A stretch of DNA of 64,000 nt from an uncultured Clostridium sp. (GCA_900557195.1 USRT01000001.1:1-64000); one strand, 5' to 3'; positions 47,601 through 56,223 are shown, numbered from the stretch's first letter. The notes: a model not told the origin generated them from the sequence alone. Numbers and translations are program-made.

Positions 47601-47883
47601 CTTCTTCTCCTTCAAGCCATCCAATTCCATTTAAATCTGGATCTACACAATATGCAATTCTTCTTACTCCCTGTTCATCTGTATACCATGTTCTACTATA
47701 AGTTATATAATACCAATTTCCTGAAGTTTTACTTTGATATTGTATACTATAAAAGCCTAAATCTCCTTTTTCTAGATACGGTGAATCTCCTATTTTCGTT
47801 GCTAAAACTTGAAGCATTTGCACTGGCATAATAGTTATTATTATGCACATTATTATTAAAATTTTATTTATTCTTTTTTTCAT
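44698..47883 (-). CDS. Cna-B repeat surface protein with LPRTG motif at the extreme C-terminus
   Basis: A large cell-surface adhesin or pilin-like protein of ~1061 residues. A signal peptide (MKKRINKILIIMCIIITIMP) starts at ATG 47881-47883. A thioester/collagen-adhesin-like N-terminal domain follows (GYWIIRGYKLEDIRTYF), then seven or eight Cna-B domains of ~75 residues with the KGxLKI(V/H)KVD...VEFEIxD...LPIGEYKVKE pattern, and a DUF11-like domain. It ends at KNLPRTGR with no hydrophobic helix or basic tail, so the sortase sorting signal is incomplete; a palindromic element begins just past the stop. The sortase gene lies 94 bp upstream. Confidence 0.9.
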   Translation of the reverse strand: MKKRINKILIIMCIIITIMPVQMLQVLATKIGDSPYLEKGDLGFYSIQYQSKTSGNWYYITYSRTWYTDEQGVRRIAYCVDPDLNGIGWLEGEEAGYNVDLKKALSDERLWRVYRHGYPYVSAKSLGVETEDDAYLATKQAGYWIIRGYKLEDIRTYFRPGETTINGQNLEDIQRRGKKVIDAIYHLVDLGYNGTETPKANGLIKITKLGNFTQDENNDYYSQKYTVTSSTSMSGYTIKSIEGFPEGSYISDINGNNKNTFTSGEKFKVMIPKKSITDNITGKIKIEGKCQNYPVYYGEARDKNTQNYAVTVDSYSDIIEDEKLDINAYKSNIKLTKIDKETKEEISGVKFNFKYENGTNIGDYTTDKNGEIHIKNLKQGTIVAKEIESKNEYILDTKENKINLEYNDIKTITVENEHKKGDLKIVKVDKDDNSITLGGVEFDLIDSKGKIVKHLTTDANGVAEVKGINTGNYTLKETVTKKEYKIALDKDVTIKWNEISEIKVENEKRKGQIKIIKVDKDYNEVKLANVEFQIIDNNNRIVETVKTDKNGESKTSKLPIGEYKVKEVSLGTNEEYILNEEPKTITVEEDKIKNMQFENEHKKGSLKIHKVDLDNKNIPVRDVEFEITDKDGYKYTAISDKDGIAYVDNIRAGIVTIKETKTNKIYKLSKDLYYAKIEANDVAELTIKNEKLKGQIEVYKVDAENKEYKLEGVEFEVIDLEGKVVEKIKTDKNGKAITTRLPIGEYKIKEIKTDEMHVLNSEILKVNVKQDVISKLNITNERIKGKIKIVKTSKDDNFINGLESGSPIENVKFEVYDSNEKLVDKIVTDKNGIAITKKLDKGVYIIKEVESAKWYLLNKNEFLAEIKTNEEIVELGITNESEKPNVEIEKTGIIQATANQEISYNFKIKNTGNVKLDNFVWYDVLPTDYTKITKLVTGTYNQDLSYSVYYKTNKNDYRLLKGKLNTKVNNYIDFTNLQLDNDEYVTEFKTDFGTVDVGFESVISPYVYVTVNGNVENDEAFTNKTKIEGYNKGFMVWDEDEHMTKVYKEEVRIKNLPRTGR

Positions 47884-47976
47884 AAATACAACCATTCCTT
47901 TCTCTAAAAGTTCAAATTATAATGAATAATTTTTTAAAATTTGGATATTATTCAAAACCTTCCCCTTACTTATTCA

Positions 47977-48534
47977 TTAAATTTCTACTGCTTGTACACA
48001 TAATCTCTGATTTCTCTTGTTTGATATACATGTAATCATTGTTAATTTATTTTCTTCTGTGTTTTCTAATTTGCTCCAATCTGTTTCAAATATTGCTTGA
48101 ATATTATCTACTTTATATTGTCTTTCATAAAATTTTGTTTTATATGTTACAATATCGCCTTTCTCTAATTCGTTTAATCTTGCAAAATACGAATATTCAT
48201 TTCCTCTATTATGAGCTGCTAGTCCTATATTTCCATCATACTTAGATGTTTCCTCAATATGACCTATATATTTTTTTAAAACTTCACTACTGCTACCTTC
48301 TTTTATAGTTGCTTTTAATCCTATTTTTTTTATTTCTAATGTACCAAGAAAGTCATTTTCCAAACTATGTTCCTCATCTGAAATGATATTTTCATAAACA
48401 ACATTTTCATAATTCGAATCTGTTTTTATTTTGCTTAAATCTATAAGCTTGTTTGAATAATTATAAAAATAATATACAAGTACACTTGATATAACTAGCA
48501 TAAACACACAAAATACTATAAATATCTTTTTCAT
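47977..48534 (-). CDS. Class D-like sortase
   Basis: A 185-residue membrane-anchored transpeptidase that links LPxTG proteins to the wall or to each other. The N-terminal helix covers residues 4-24. Catalytic residues: His in GLAAHNRG (~residue 107), Cys in TMITCIS (~residue 168), Arg in NQRLCVQ. Partner genes: the Cna-B protein downstream and a small membrane protein upstream, with short gaps, forming a three-gene surface operon. Its presumed substrate in this operon has a truncated sorting signal. Confidence 0.9.
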   Translation of the reverse strand: MKKIFIVFCVFMLVISSVLVYYFYNYSNKLIDLSKIKTDSNYENVVYENIISDEEHSLENDFLGTLEIKKIGLKATIKEGSSSEVLKKYIGHIEETSKYDGNIGLAAHNRGNEYSYFARLNELEKGDIVTYKTKFYERQYKVDNIQAIFETDWSKLENTEENKLTMITCISNKRNQRLCVQAVEI

Positions 48535-48570
48535 TTTCCTCCTTTTTTATTTTATAATATTTAAATTTAG

Positions 48571-48822
48571 CTATTTTTTATCTTCTAAATTCTGTTTTTT
48601 ATTATTTTCATTTTTATTTTTGGGATTCTTACTTTTCGAAAGCTGATTTGCTATTTCCTTTGGATTTAAATTTTTACTTAGAATAAAAATACTTTGATTT
48701 GGTAAATTGATATTTTCTTTGAATTTATAATAACTTTTAAATATAAACTGAATACATATAAATAATATACTTGTTATTATAAATGTTAATATATGTATAT
48801 TTCTTTTGTTAAAATTAATCAT
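48571..48822 (-). CDS. Small single-pass membrane protein upstream of sortase
   Basis: An 83-residue protein with one helix (residues 9-29, ILTFIITSILFICIQFIF) and a Lys/Asn-rich extracytoplasmic tail (KNPKNKNENNKKQ). Position 36 bp before the sortase gene suggests a role in the same surface system, but I recognise no family. AGGTGAAG lies before the start. Confidence 0.6.
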   Translation of the reverse strand: MINFNKRNIHILTFIITSILFICIQFIFKSYYKFKENINLPNQSIFILSKNLNPKEIANQLSKSKNPKNKNENNKKQNLEDKK

Positions 48823-49208
48823 TCATATTCTTCACCTACCTATTTATTTTTGATAATGTTTTAATATTCTATTTTTTGCTATACTATTTTACATCATCTT
48901 TATTTTTCTTTTTGGAAATTTTTTAGATTAAAAATTTATAGATAAAAATTGCAACTTTTAAATAAAACTATAATTAGAATACACCATATATACACATTTG
49001 TAAAGAATTTTTCATCGACAAAAAGAGACATCTTTTATTTGCTCAATAGTATCTTTTAAACTAGTATAATAAATTCTAATCAAACTAATAATTAAACTCA
49101 AGATTAATAATTTTTGAAATATTCTCATTTATAAAAAATATGAGATTTAAATTTTATAAATCCCATATTTAACTATAAATATTAATTTTTTCACCACTTA
49201 CAATTTTA
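48823..49208. terminator. Intergenic region with terminator at 49133-49173
   Basis: On the minus strand ATATGGGATTTATAAAATTTAAATCTCATATTTTTT forms a terminator for the gene ending at 49209. The rest is AT-rich. AAAAGAGACATCTTTT near 49020 is a small palindrome. No gene seen. Confidence 0.65.
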
Positions 49209-49649
49209 TTATTTCTTAAATTTGTTTCTTAAATATAAAAACAATTTCTTATACCATTTTTCGTTTTTTACTTTTATTAAAGAAACTTCTTCATTTTTTA
49301 TCTTTTTATTATTTTGTTTCCAAATATTTGGATTATATCTTTCTCTTAATTCTTCTTGATATATTTTTTCATTTTCATTCCACAACTTCATAATTTGGAT
49401 TCTTTCTGTTTCATCAGCAATATAGCTATAATATATTAAAGAAATTAAATCTTTACTTTTTTCTGAAATATTTTGTTCTGTTAATTTTTTTGTAATATCA
49501 ATTTCAACATTATAAGTAGAAGTTGAGGCTTGTTCCTCTAACTCTTCTAAAAATTGTGTAGGAATTCTTTCTAGCATATCATTATTAAAATAATTCAGCA
49601 TCATAAGTACTTCTGATGCTACATCATTCATTTCTTGAATCTTTTTCAT
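49209..49649 (-). CDS. Hypothetical acidic-helical protein
   Basis: 146 residues, mainly helical with a basic C-terminus (KKLFLYLRNKFKK). It overlaps the 3' end of the upstream ART-like gene by 26 bp in another frame, and its own GGAGATATTTCAA ribosome site lies inside that gene, so the two are coupled. No recognised domain. The middle contains KLTEQNISEKSKDLISLIYYSYIADE. Partner of an ART-like protein; an immunity or cofactor role is possible but unproven. Confidence 0.65.
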   Translation of the reverse strand: MKKIQEMNDVASEVLMMLNYFNNDMLERIPTQFLEELEEQASTSTYNVEIDITKKLTEQNISEKSKDLISLIYYSYIADETERIQIMKLWNENEKIYQEELRERYNPNIWKQNNKKIKNEEVSLIKVKNEKWYKKLFLYLRNKFKK

Positions 49650-50593
49650 TTGAAATATCTCCTTTTTTTCTTCTTTCTCTTCTCTCTTTAATTCTTGAAT
49701 ATATTTCTTTTATTTTACTAACTCTTCTAGTTCCTACTAAGCCTTCAACATCTTCCTTTTCAAACGTTTTCGCTATAGATTTTTTCCCCTTTATTAATAA
49801 ACAATTTGGATCTCGAGAACGTTTTGAAAAACCATATTTATAATCATCTGCTGTTATTATAGAATTAACAATCCCCTCTGCTGGAACAACTTCTATTTGT
49901 TCTAATTTATATTCTTTCAAAAGTTTACTAACAGCTGAAACTTTTTCTTGAGGAACAGCTATGATTCTTATATACTCTGTAGGTAAATGATCAATAATCC
50001 CAACCTCTGGCATTGATGACTTTACATTTGCTGTAACCACATCATTCTTAGATTTACGTATATCATCTGCAGAAATTCCGGATTAACATTCCAAAAGAAG
50101 AATTTCCTTTAGAATCAGAACCTGGCTTTATTGAAGCATAATTTAATGCTACATTCATATCATCTGTAAAACTAATAAATTCTCTTGGTATACTACATGA
50201 AAATTCTCCAGTTAAAATTGCTCGTCCCTCTCTAATATTATTTGCTTCACTACACATTCCATATTTTAAAATACCTTTTAAGGAATTAGAATTTGTACCA
50301 TGAAATAGTGTTACATTATTTTCAATAATAGTTTTAGCTGTTTGTGAATCAGATACTAGTAAACTAGCAAAACCAATACGTCTATTAGCTTCATAAAAAA
50401 AATCATCTGGTACCGTCATATTACTATCTACTATAAAAGAACTATATCTACCTTGATATAATATTTCATGAACTCTTTTTCTTATATCTTCATTTTGTGC
50501 CTGCTTCTCAAAAAATTCTATAGCTTTCATATATATATCATCATCATTATTATGATAATATTTAAACCTAATATTTTCGTCACTATTAGGCAT
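49624..50593 (-). CDS. Possible ADP-ribosyltransferase-like protein; +1 skip at CGGA (residue 172)
   Basis: ATG 50591-50593 follows AGGAGGAG. Skipping the C at CGG 50078-50080 joins the frames as FGMLIGISADDI and gives a 322-residue protein. Residues ~94-140 show an ART-like pattern: LFHGTNSNSLKGILKYGM, then FISFTDDMNVALNYA, and later PTEYIRIIAVPQEKV, which could be the H-Y-E type core. This resembles the fold of bacterial ADP-ribosyltransferases, but the match is by eye and weak. A Lys/Arg-rich tail ends the protein with TGA, one of only two TGA stops in the window. Confidence 0.65.
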
Positions 50594-50700
50594 ATTAATC
50601 TCCTCCTCAAATTATAAACACAATAAATTGTTACTATATTATTGAATAATTATAAAAAGTTGTCATTATTTTTCATTATAAAATATTTATAAAAAATATC

Positions 50701-52212
50701 TTATAACTTTTCACACAAATCCATTTCAAAGAAAAATTCTACACCATATTCTTTATTTTCTACACCATAACTATTTTTATAATTATTCATAATAGCTTTT
50801 ACTAAAGCAAGACCTATTCCACTTCCGCCATTATTTCTATTTCTAGAACTATCTATTTTATAAAATCTTCCCCATATTCTATCTAAATCCTCTTGATTAA
50901 TATTATCTCCTGTATTATACACACTAACTCTAACTTTGTTTGTTTCTTTATTTGCTTTTGCATTAATTATAATTTGTTTTTCACCATTTACTTCTTTTGC
51001 ATGTTTTATTGCATTTGTTAAATAATTTGTTATAACTTGTTCTATATAAAAGTCATCTGCATATACACATAAACCTTCATCACTATTAAGTTTTATTTTA
51101 ATATTATTTTCTTCAATCATAACATTACATCTTCTTATAACTTCATTTATTAACTCTTGTAAGTCAAACTTTTTATTATTAAATTCTCTCTTTCCATATT
51201 CTAGCTTCATTAATTCTAGTAGTTGTTTTACCAATATGTCCATTTTATTGGTTTCATCTAAAATTACTTCTGCATAAAATTTTCTAGATTCTTCATCAGA
51301 ATTAACATTCTCTACTAAACCTTCCGCATATCCTTGTATTAATGCTATTGGAGTTTTTAATTCATGAGATACATCAGAAATAAATTGTTTTCTCATCTCA
51401 TCTATTTTTGATTTTTCTTCAATATCCTTTTCTAATTCTATATTTGTTCCTCTTAACTGTTTTATTGTTTTCTCAAGCTTATCAGACATTGTATTAATAC
51501 TTTTACCTAAATCATTAATTTCATCTTCCGTATCTTTTATTCTATATTTTTGACTAAAATCTAATTTTGCCATTTTATTAGCAATATTATTTAATTCTAG
51601 TATTGGTTCAGTAAATTTTCTTGAAATAAATGAAGCAAGTATCCCAGATATAACAATTACTATTCCACCAATAAATAATAATAAATTATTTGATATTTGT
51701 ACACTTTCTTCAATTGCTGATATTGGAATTCTTATATATAAATTATAATCGTTATCTAATGTAGCAAATAATACTATATATTTAATATTACTTTTTTCAT
51801 CTTGTAATTTTTTAATAATCACTTTATCTCTTGAATATAAAATGTCTCCTAAATTATTTTTACTACTAAATATATTAGATATACTTATTTTTCCTATATT
51901 CCCCAAAAATTCCTTATCTGTTGTAACTATTATCATATCATCATTTTGTTTTATTAATATATCTATATTATTTCTTATCGCTATATTTTTAAGTTCTTCT
52001 TCTAAGTTTATAGTTTTATCTGGATTTTTATAATAAACATTTATTTTTTCATATAAAGATTTTATTGTATTTGTTTTAGAATATAAATAAAATGTTTCTA
52101 AAACTATATTATTAATTAAAATCAAAAATAAAATTACTATGATTATTACTGTACATAACGTTAAAAAAAGTCTAACTCTAACAGATTTAAATCTTTCTCT
52201 TATTTTTTTCAT
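50701..52212 (-). CDS. Two-component sensor histidine kinase (PhoR/ResE-like)
   Basis: About 503 residues: two membrane helices (~12-35 and ~180-205) enclosing an extracytoplasmic sensor region, HAMP (REFTEPILELNNIANKMAKLDF-type), HisKA with FISDVSHELKTPI (phospho-His, ~residue 287), and a HATPase with N box, GGSGIGLALVK (G2) near residue 470. I use the ATG at 52210-52212 because GGAGG just upstream would otherwise be inside the coding region. It follows the response regulator gene by about 15 bp. Signal unknown. TCG-like CGG triplets (GGC GGA, GCG GAA, ACG GAA) are out of frame. Confidence 0.9.
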   Translation of the reverse strand: MKKIRERFKSVRVRLFLTLCTVIIIVILFLILINNIVLETFYLYSKTNTIKSLYEKINVYYKNPDKTINLEEELKNIAIRNNIDILIKQNDDMIIVTTDKEFLGNIGKISISNIFSSKNNLGDILYSRDKVIIKKLQDEKSNIKYIVLFATLDNDYNLYIRIPISAIEESVQISNNLLLFIGGIVIVISGILASFISRKFTEPILELNNIANKMAKLDFSQKYRIKDTEDEINDLGKSINTMSDKLEKTIKQLRGTNIELEKDIEEKSKIDEMRKQFISDVSHELKTPIALIQGYAEGLVENVNSDEESRKFYAEVILDETNKMDILVKQLLELMKLEYGKREFNNKKFDLQELINEVIRRCNVMIEENNIKIKLNSDEGLCVYADDFYIEQVITNYLTNAIKHAKEVNGEKQIIINAKANKETNKVRVSVYNTGDNINQEDLDRIWGRFYKIDSSRNRNNGGSGIGLALVKAIMNNYKNSYGVENKEYGVEFFFEMDLCEKL

Positions 52213-52227
52213 TGTTTCCTCCAAATG

Positions 52228-52905
52228 TTATTTTATCTCAAATTTATATCCTATACCTCTAATAGTTTGTATATATTTGCCTTTTTTCCCTAATTTATGT
52301 CTAATCTTTTTTATATGACTATCTATTGTTCTAGAATCTCCATAATAATCATAATTCCATACATTATTTAATATTTTATCTCTAGATAAAGCTATATTTG
52401 AATTATCTATTAAATATTTTAATAATTCATATTCTCTTAAACTTAACTCTATTTGCTTCCCATCTACTTTAACAGTCCTTCCATCAGAATCAATTTCAAT
52501 TCCTCCATAACTTTTCACTTGTTTTTCTATTACTTTTGCTCTTTTTAATATTGCTTCTACTCTCGCTACTAATATTTTAGGACTAAATGGTTTAGAAATA
52601 TATTCATCAACCCCAAGTTCGAATCCAAATAACTCATCTTGTTCTTCTCCTCTTGCTGTTAGCATAATAATCGGAACATTTGAATCTTGTCTTATTTGTC
52701 TTAATACAGACCATCCGTCTAATTTTGGCATCATTACATCTAATAAAACTAACCCTATTTTATTCTTATTTTCTTCATATACTATCAAGGCTTCTTCTCC
52801 ATCTGATGCTTCTAATACTGAAAGTCCCTTTTGAACTAAAAAATCTCTGATCAATTTTCTCATTCTAGCTTCATCATCTACAACTAAAACTGTGATATCA
52901 TTCAT
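52228..52905 (-). CDS. OmpR/PhoB-family response regulator
   Basis: 225 residues. Receiver: VVDDEARMRK (acidic pair), LVLLDVMMPKLDGW (phospho-Asp ~residue 56), YISKPFSP (Lys). C-terminal winged helix: SLREYELLKYLIDN, NVWNYDYYGDSRTIDSHIKKIRHKLG, IQTIRGIGYKFEI. It pairs with the kinase downstream. The ATG is preceded by AGGAAAATTTTGT. A GAC GGA triplet is out of frame. Confidence 0.93.
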   Translation of the reverse strand: MNDITVLVVDDEARMRKLIRDFLVQKGLSVLEASDGEEALIVYEENKNKIGLVLLDVMMPKLDGWSVLRQIRQDSNVPIIMLTARGEEQDELFGFELGVDEYISKPFSPKILVARVEAILKRAKVIEKQVKSYGGIEIDSDGRTVKVDGKQIELSLREYELLKYLIDNSNIALSRDKILNNVWNYDYYGDSRTIDSHIKKIRHKLGKKGKYIQTIRGIGYKFEIK

Positions 52906-53272
52906 ACAAAATTTTCCTCCATTTTTTATTAACGTTATTATATATTATAAAGTTCATTTATGTCTATAATGTGAAAATAATTTTATTTTTTGGTTTAAAT
53001 TTATACAGATATAAGGCCTTTTGTATGCAGTAACATTATCTTTCAAACCAAAAACTATTAATAATAATCTTTATATTCCTTAGGTTTAATAACTATTAGA
53101 AACATAAAATATTATAGACTAGCTCTCAATTAGTAATATTTTATGGTTCTAATATGTTATTTGTATTTATATACTATATTATATGGTTAAAGAACCTCGT
53201 ATAATAAAACTCCGTACGAGAACACTCTTTTAGTGTACTTCTTATGACAAGTGAGTTTAGAAAGGATAAGAA
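52906..53272. other. Intergenic region: element remnant, hairpins, leader of a small plus-strand gene
   Basis: GGTTTAAATTTATAC...GCAGTAACATTATCTTTC at about 52992-53043 matches the 3' part of the family-1 palindromic elements. ACATAAAATATTA/TAATATTTTATGGT (53101-53146) is a terminator-like hairpin. Just before the small ORF, CTCGTATAATAAAACTCCGTACGAG (53192-53216) and ACACTCTTTTAGTGT (53221-53235) form two short hairpins that could be a regulatory leader. Confidence 0.5.
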
Positions 53273-53521
53273 ATGGAAGGATTAATTCAGGTTTCTGGCA
53301 AAAAGCTAACAAATACACTCAAGAACAAAATGTTTATAGCTTGCGAGTCACTTTCCAGCTCTTGCGAAGTCTTGCAAAGCAGTCGAAAGTTATTACACAT
53401 TAGTTGTGAGCAATTACCAGATACTATCTCTTTGAAAAATGCCCTACAATCTAGTACTAACTTAGAAGTTCGCATTAACACAAGTCCTTTTCAGAACGTC
53501 ATTTTTGTAAAAATTTTATAA
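53273..53521 (+). CDS. Small hypothetical protein
   Basis: An 82-residue ORF with AAAGGATAAG upstream of its ATG, two small hairpins in its leader and a strong hairpin (53538-53575) after it, so it looks like a complete transcription unit although no family is recognised. It has four cysteines (ACESLSSSCEVLQ, HISCEQL) and a Ser/Leu-rich composition. Codon use is less AT-rich than native genes. It might instead be a structured RNA with a chance ORF. Confidence 0.45.
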   Translation: MEGLIQVSGKKLTNTLKNKMFIACESLSSSCEVLQSSRKLLHISCEQLPDTISLKNALQSSTNLEVRINTSPFQNVIFVKIL

Positions 53522-53537
53522 ATGCAACTATGATGTT

Positions 53538-53577
53538 TAAGCCAGAGTAGTGATATTTTACATTCTACTCTGGCTCC
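53538..53577 (+). terminator. Hairpin after the small ORF
   Basis: AGCCAGAGTAGTGATATTTTACATTCTACTCTGGCT; the following bases are CCTTCTATAT, so only a partial T-run. Confidence 0.65.
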
Positions 53578-53610
53578 TTCTATATATATAATAGCTTATT
53601 GGTACTATTA

Positions 53611-53782
53611 AAGAACAATAGCTGGCCGAATTATATTTCATACTTAATTGCTCTCCTACAGCCTCGTCTAACTGTTCACGCGCCAATTTTTGTAAAAAAT
53701 TGTGTACAATTATTTTATATAATATGAAAGCCTCTATTAGTTAAATTTTACTTTAAACTTGAACTTTCCTATTAAATAAAAA
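53611..53782 (+). repeat. Dispersed ~175-bp repeat, copy 2
   Basis: Same orientation and blocks as 34687-34861, from AGAACAATAGC to TTTCCTATTAAATAA. This copy has GCCTCGTCTAACTGTTCACGCGCC where the other has a degenerate equivalent. No ORF. The recQ 3' end is not present here beyond AGAACAATAG. Confidence 0.8.
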
Positions 53783-53818
53783 AGCAGTTTGCTCTTATAG
53801 AGTAACCGCTTCTTTCAT
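53779..53818 (-). terminator. Intrinsic terminator of groEL
   Basis: AAGAAGCGGTTACTC-TATAA-GAGCAAACTGCTTTTTT on the minus strand. Confidence 0.85.
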
Positions 53819-53864
53819 TTATAATATCTTATTTACTATCTATTTTTTAATAGTACTATTTATA

Positions 53865-55499
53865 TTAATACATTCCTCCCATACCAGCTGCTTGGTCTTC
53901 ATGTGAACAATTACATGATTTTTCTTCTTTCTTTTCTGTTACAATACTTTCTGTTGTAAGTACCATAGACGCAATAGATGCAGCATTTTGAAGAGCACTT
54001 CTAGATACCTTAGTTGGATCAACTATTCCTGATTTTTTCATATCTACATATACTTCATCTTTAGCATTAAATCCTGTTCCAACTGGGCTTTGTTTTACTT
54101 TTTCTAAGATAACAGCTGGCTCTAAACCTGCATTTACAGCGATTTGTTTTACTGGTTCTTCTAATGCTCTTAAAACAATTTTAGCACCTAATTTTTCATC
54201 ATCATTTAAGTTTTCCATTACTTTTTCTACTTTAGGAATTACATTTACATATGCAGTTCCTCCACCTACAACGATACCTTCTTCTACTGCTGCTCTTGTT
54301 GCAGATAATGCATCTTCAATTCTTAGTTTCTTTTCTTTCATTTCAACTTCTGTTGCTGCACCAACTCCAATTACTGCAACTCCTCCAGCAATTTTTGCTA
54401 GACGTTCTTGTAATTTTTCTGTTTCATATTCGCTCTTTTCTTCTACAAGCTGAGCTTTTATTTGATTTACTCTTTCGTTAATTTTTTCTTTATCACCTAA
54501 ACCATCAACAATTATTGTATTTTCTTTTTGAACTTTTATTTGTTTTGCTCTACCTAATTGTTCGATAGCTGTATCTTTTAATTCTAATCCTAAATCTGAT
54601 GTTATAACTTCACCACCTGTTAAAATAGCTATATCTTGTAACATTTCTTTTCTCTTATCTCCATAACCTGGAGCTTTAACAGCTACTACATTTAATACAC
54701 CTCTTAGTTTGTTTAATATTAATGTAGATAAAGCTTCACTTTCAATATCATCACAAATTATTACAAGTTTTCCTGATGATTGCATTAGATTTTCTAATAA
54801 TGGTAAAATTTCTTGAATATTACTAATTTTCTTGTCTGTAATTAAAATATATGGATTATCAATAATTGCTTCCATTTTTTCTGTATCTGTTACCATATAT
54901 GGAGATACATATCCTTTATCAAATTGCATACCTTCAACTACACTTAATTCTGTATTTGATGTTTTTGATTCTTCTATTGTTATAACACCATCTTTTGAAA
55001 CCTTTTCCATTGCTTCTGAAATCAATTTTCCAATCTCTTCATTATTAGCAGAAATACTTGCAACTCTTGCAATATCTTCTTTTCCATTTACAACAGAACT
55101 AATTTCTTTTAAACCTTCTACTGCTGTTTCAACTGCTTTATCCATACCTCTTTTTATAGCCATTGGATCTCCGCCAGCTGCTACATTTTTTACACCTTCT
55201 TTAATCATGCTTTGAGCTAAAACTGTAGCTGTTGTTGTTCCATCTCCTGCAACATCATTTGTTTTTGTAGAAACTTCTTTTACAAGTCTTGCTCCCATAT
55301 TTTCAAAAGCATCTTCAAGTTCTATCTCTTTAGCTATAGTAACACCATCATTTGTGATAAGTGGTGCTCCAAAACTTTTATCTAAAACTACATTTCTTCC
55401 TTTTGGTCCTAATGTTACTTTTACTGTATCTGCTAGTTTATTCACACCATCTAATAATTTTTTTCTAGCATCTTCTCCAAATTTAATCTCTTTTGCCAT
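53865..55499 (-). CDS. groL: 60 kDa chaperonin GroEL
   Basis: Folds proteins in a double-heptamer chamber with GroES and ATP. The 544 residues cover the equatorial domain (VTLGPKGRNV, residues ~29-38; GDGTTTATVLAQ ATP site ~86), apical domain (GYVSPYMVTD, EILPLLENLMQSSGKLVII) and the second equatorial part (GGGTAYVNV, AEGI-type). The C-terminus is KKEEKSCNCSHEDQAAGMGGMY: a short GGM tail preceded by an unusual Cys-rich CNCSH. AGGGAGG precedes the ATG. Its single coding CGG is out of frame (GGC GGA). Confidence 0.97.
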   Translation of the reverse strand: MAKEIKFGEDARKKLLDGVNKLADTVKVTLGPKGRNVVLDKSFGAPLITNDGVTIAKEIELEDAFENMGARLVKEVSTKTNDVAGDGTTTATVLAQSMIKEGVKNVAAGGDPMAIKRGMDKAVETAVEGLKEISSVVNGKEDIARVASISANNEEIGKLISEAMEKVSKDGVITIEESKTSNTELSVVEGMQFDKGYVSPYMVTDTEKMEAIIDNPYILITDKKISNIQEILPLLENLMQSSGKLVIICDDIESEALSTLILNKLRGVLNVVAVKAPGYGDKRKEMLQDIAILTGGEVITSDLGLELKDTAIEQLGRAKQIKVQKENTIIVDGLGDKEKINERVNQIKAQLVEEKSEYETEKLQERLAKIAGGVAVIGVGAATEVEMKEKKLRIEDALSATRAAVEEGIVVGGGTAYVNVIPKVEKVMENLNDDEKLGAKIVLRALEEPVKQIAVNAGLEPAVILEKVKQSPVGTGFNAKDEVYVDMKKSGIVDPTKVSRSALQNAASIASMVLTTESIVTEKKEEKSCNCSHEDQAAGMGGMY

Positions 55500-55685
55500 A
55501 ATATATCAAATCCTCCCTAAAATTAATCTTATTTAATATATATTCTTAAACTTACATTATTTTATCACCTTTATTTATAACTTCATATACCACATCTTTT
55601 CTCTAATGAATATAATTTATTAAAATTTAATAAATTTGCTATAAATAAAGACTTAATTAAAATTATACTAACTTTTTATTTTATT

Positions 55686-55967
55686 CTATTCAGCTATTGC
55701 TAAAATATCGCTTTGTTTAACTATAATTAGCTCTTCTCCTTCGTATTTAATTTCTGTTCCTGCATATTTATTTACAACAACTTTGTCTCCTTTTTTTATG
55801 TACATTTTTACTTCTTTTCCTTCGATTTCTCCTCCTGGTCCTACTTCTAGAACTTCTGCTATTTGTGGTTTTTCTTTGCTACTTCCTGATAATATAATAC
55901 CACTCTTTGTTGTTTCCTCACTTTCTATCATTTTTATGATGACTCTGTCTGCTAATGGTTTTAACAT
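55686..55967 (-). CDS. groS: 10 kDa chaperonin GroES
   Basis: 93 residues: MLKPLADRVIIKMIESEE at the N-terminus, the mobile loop KSGIILSGSSKEKPQIAEVLEVG, and the C-terminal YEGEELIIVKQSDILAIAE. It is the co-chaperonin lid of GroEL. GGAGGTAATG precedes the start. A 186-bp gap separates it from groEL, longer than usual and holding no ORF. Confidence 0.97.
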   Translation of the reverse strand: MLKPLADRVIIKMIESEETTKSGIILSGSSKEKPQIAEVLEVGPGGEIEGKEVKMYIKKGDKVVVNKYAGTEIKYEGEELIIVKQSDILAIAE

Positions 55968-55993
55968 TTACATTACCTCCTCTTTTTTGCTTA

Positions 55994-56030
55994 CGAATAT
56001 TATATTCTTATTTTTGTAATAATATTCGTG
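55994..56030 (-). promoter_or_regulatory. Inverted repeat upstream of groES, candidate operator
   Basis: ACGAATATTAT and ATAATATTCGT are exact complements spaced by 15 bp, ~27 bp before the groES start. The right arm contains a TATAAT-like -10. There is no CIRCE element (TTAGCACTC-N9-GAGTGCTAA) here, so the operon may be under a different repressor than HrcA. Confidence 0.55.
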
Positions 56031-56175
56031 AAAAATTAGCAGTCTTTTATTTAGACTGCTAATAATTTATACCCTATTTCTTAAAAAGTCAATATATAAT
56101 TTTATTTTTCACATAGTTTTCACAAATAAATTTTGCTGATTATGCTGAAATGTTCATGTACTTATTACATATTTA

Positions 56176-56217
56176 AAAGTCCCCACAAAACTTTTGCAGA
56201 ATTGTGGGGATCCTTGT
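56176..56217 (-). terminator. Intrinsic terminator of the 56224 gene
   Basis: ATCCCCACAATTCTGCAAAAGTTTTGTGGGGACTTTT on the minus strand. Confidence 0.85.
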
Positions 56218-56223
56218 TTTGAA

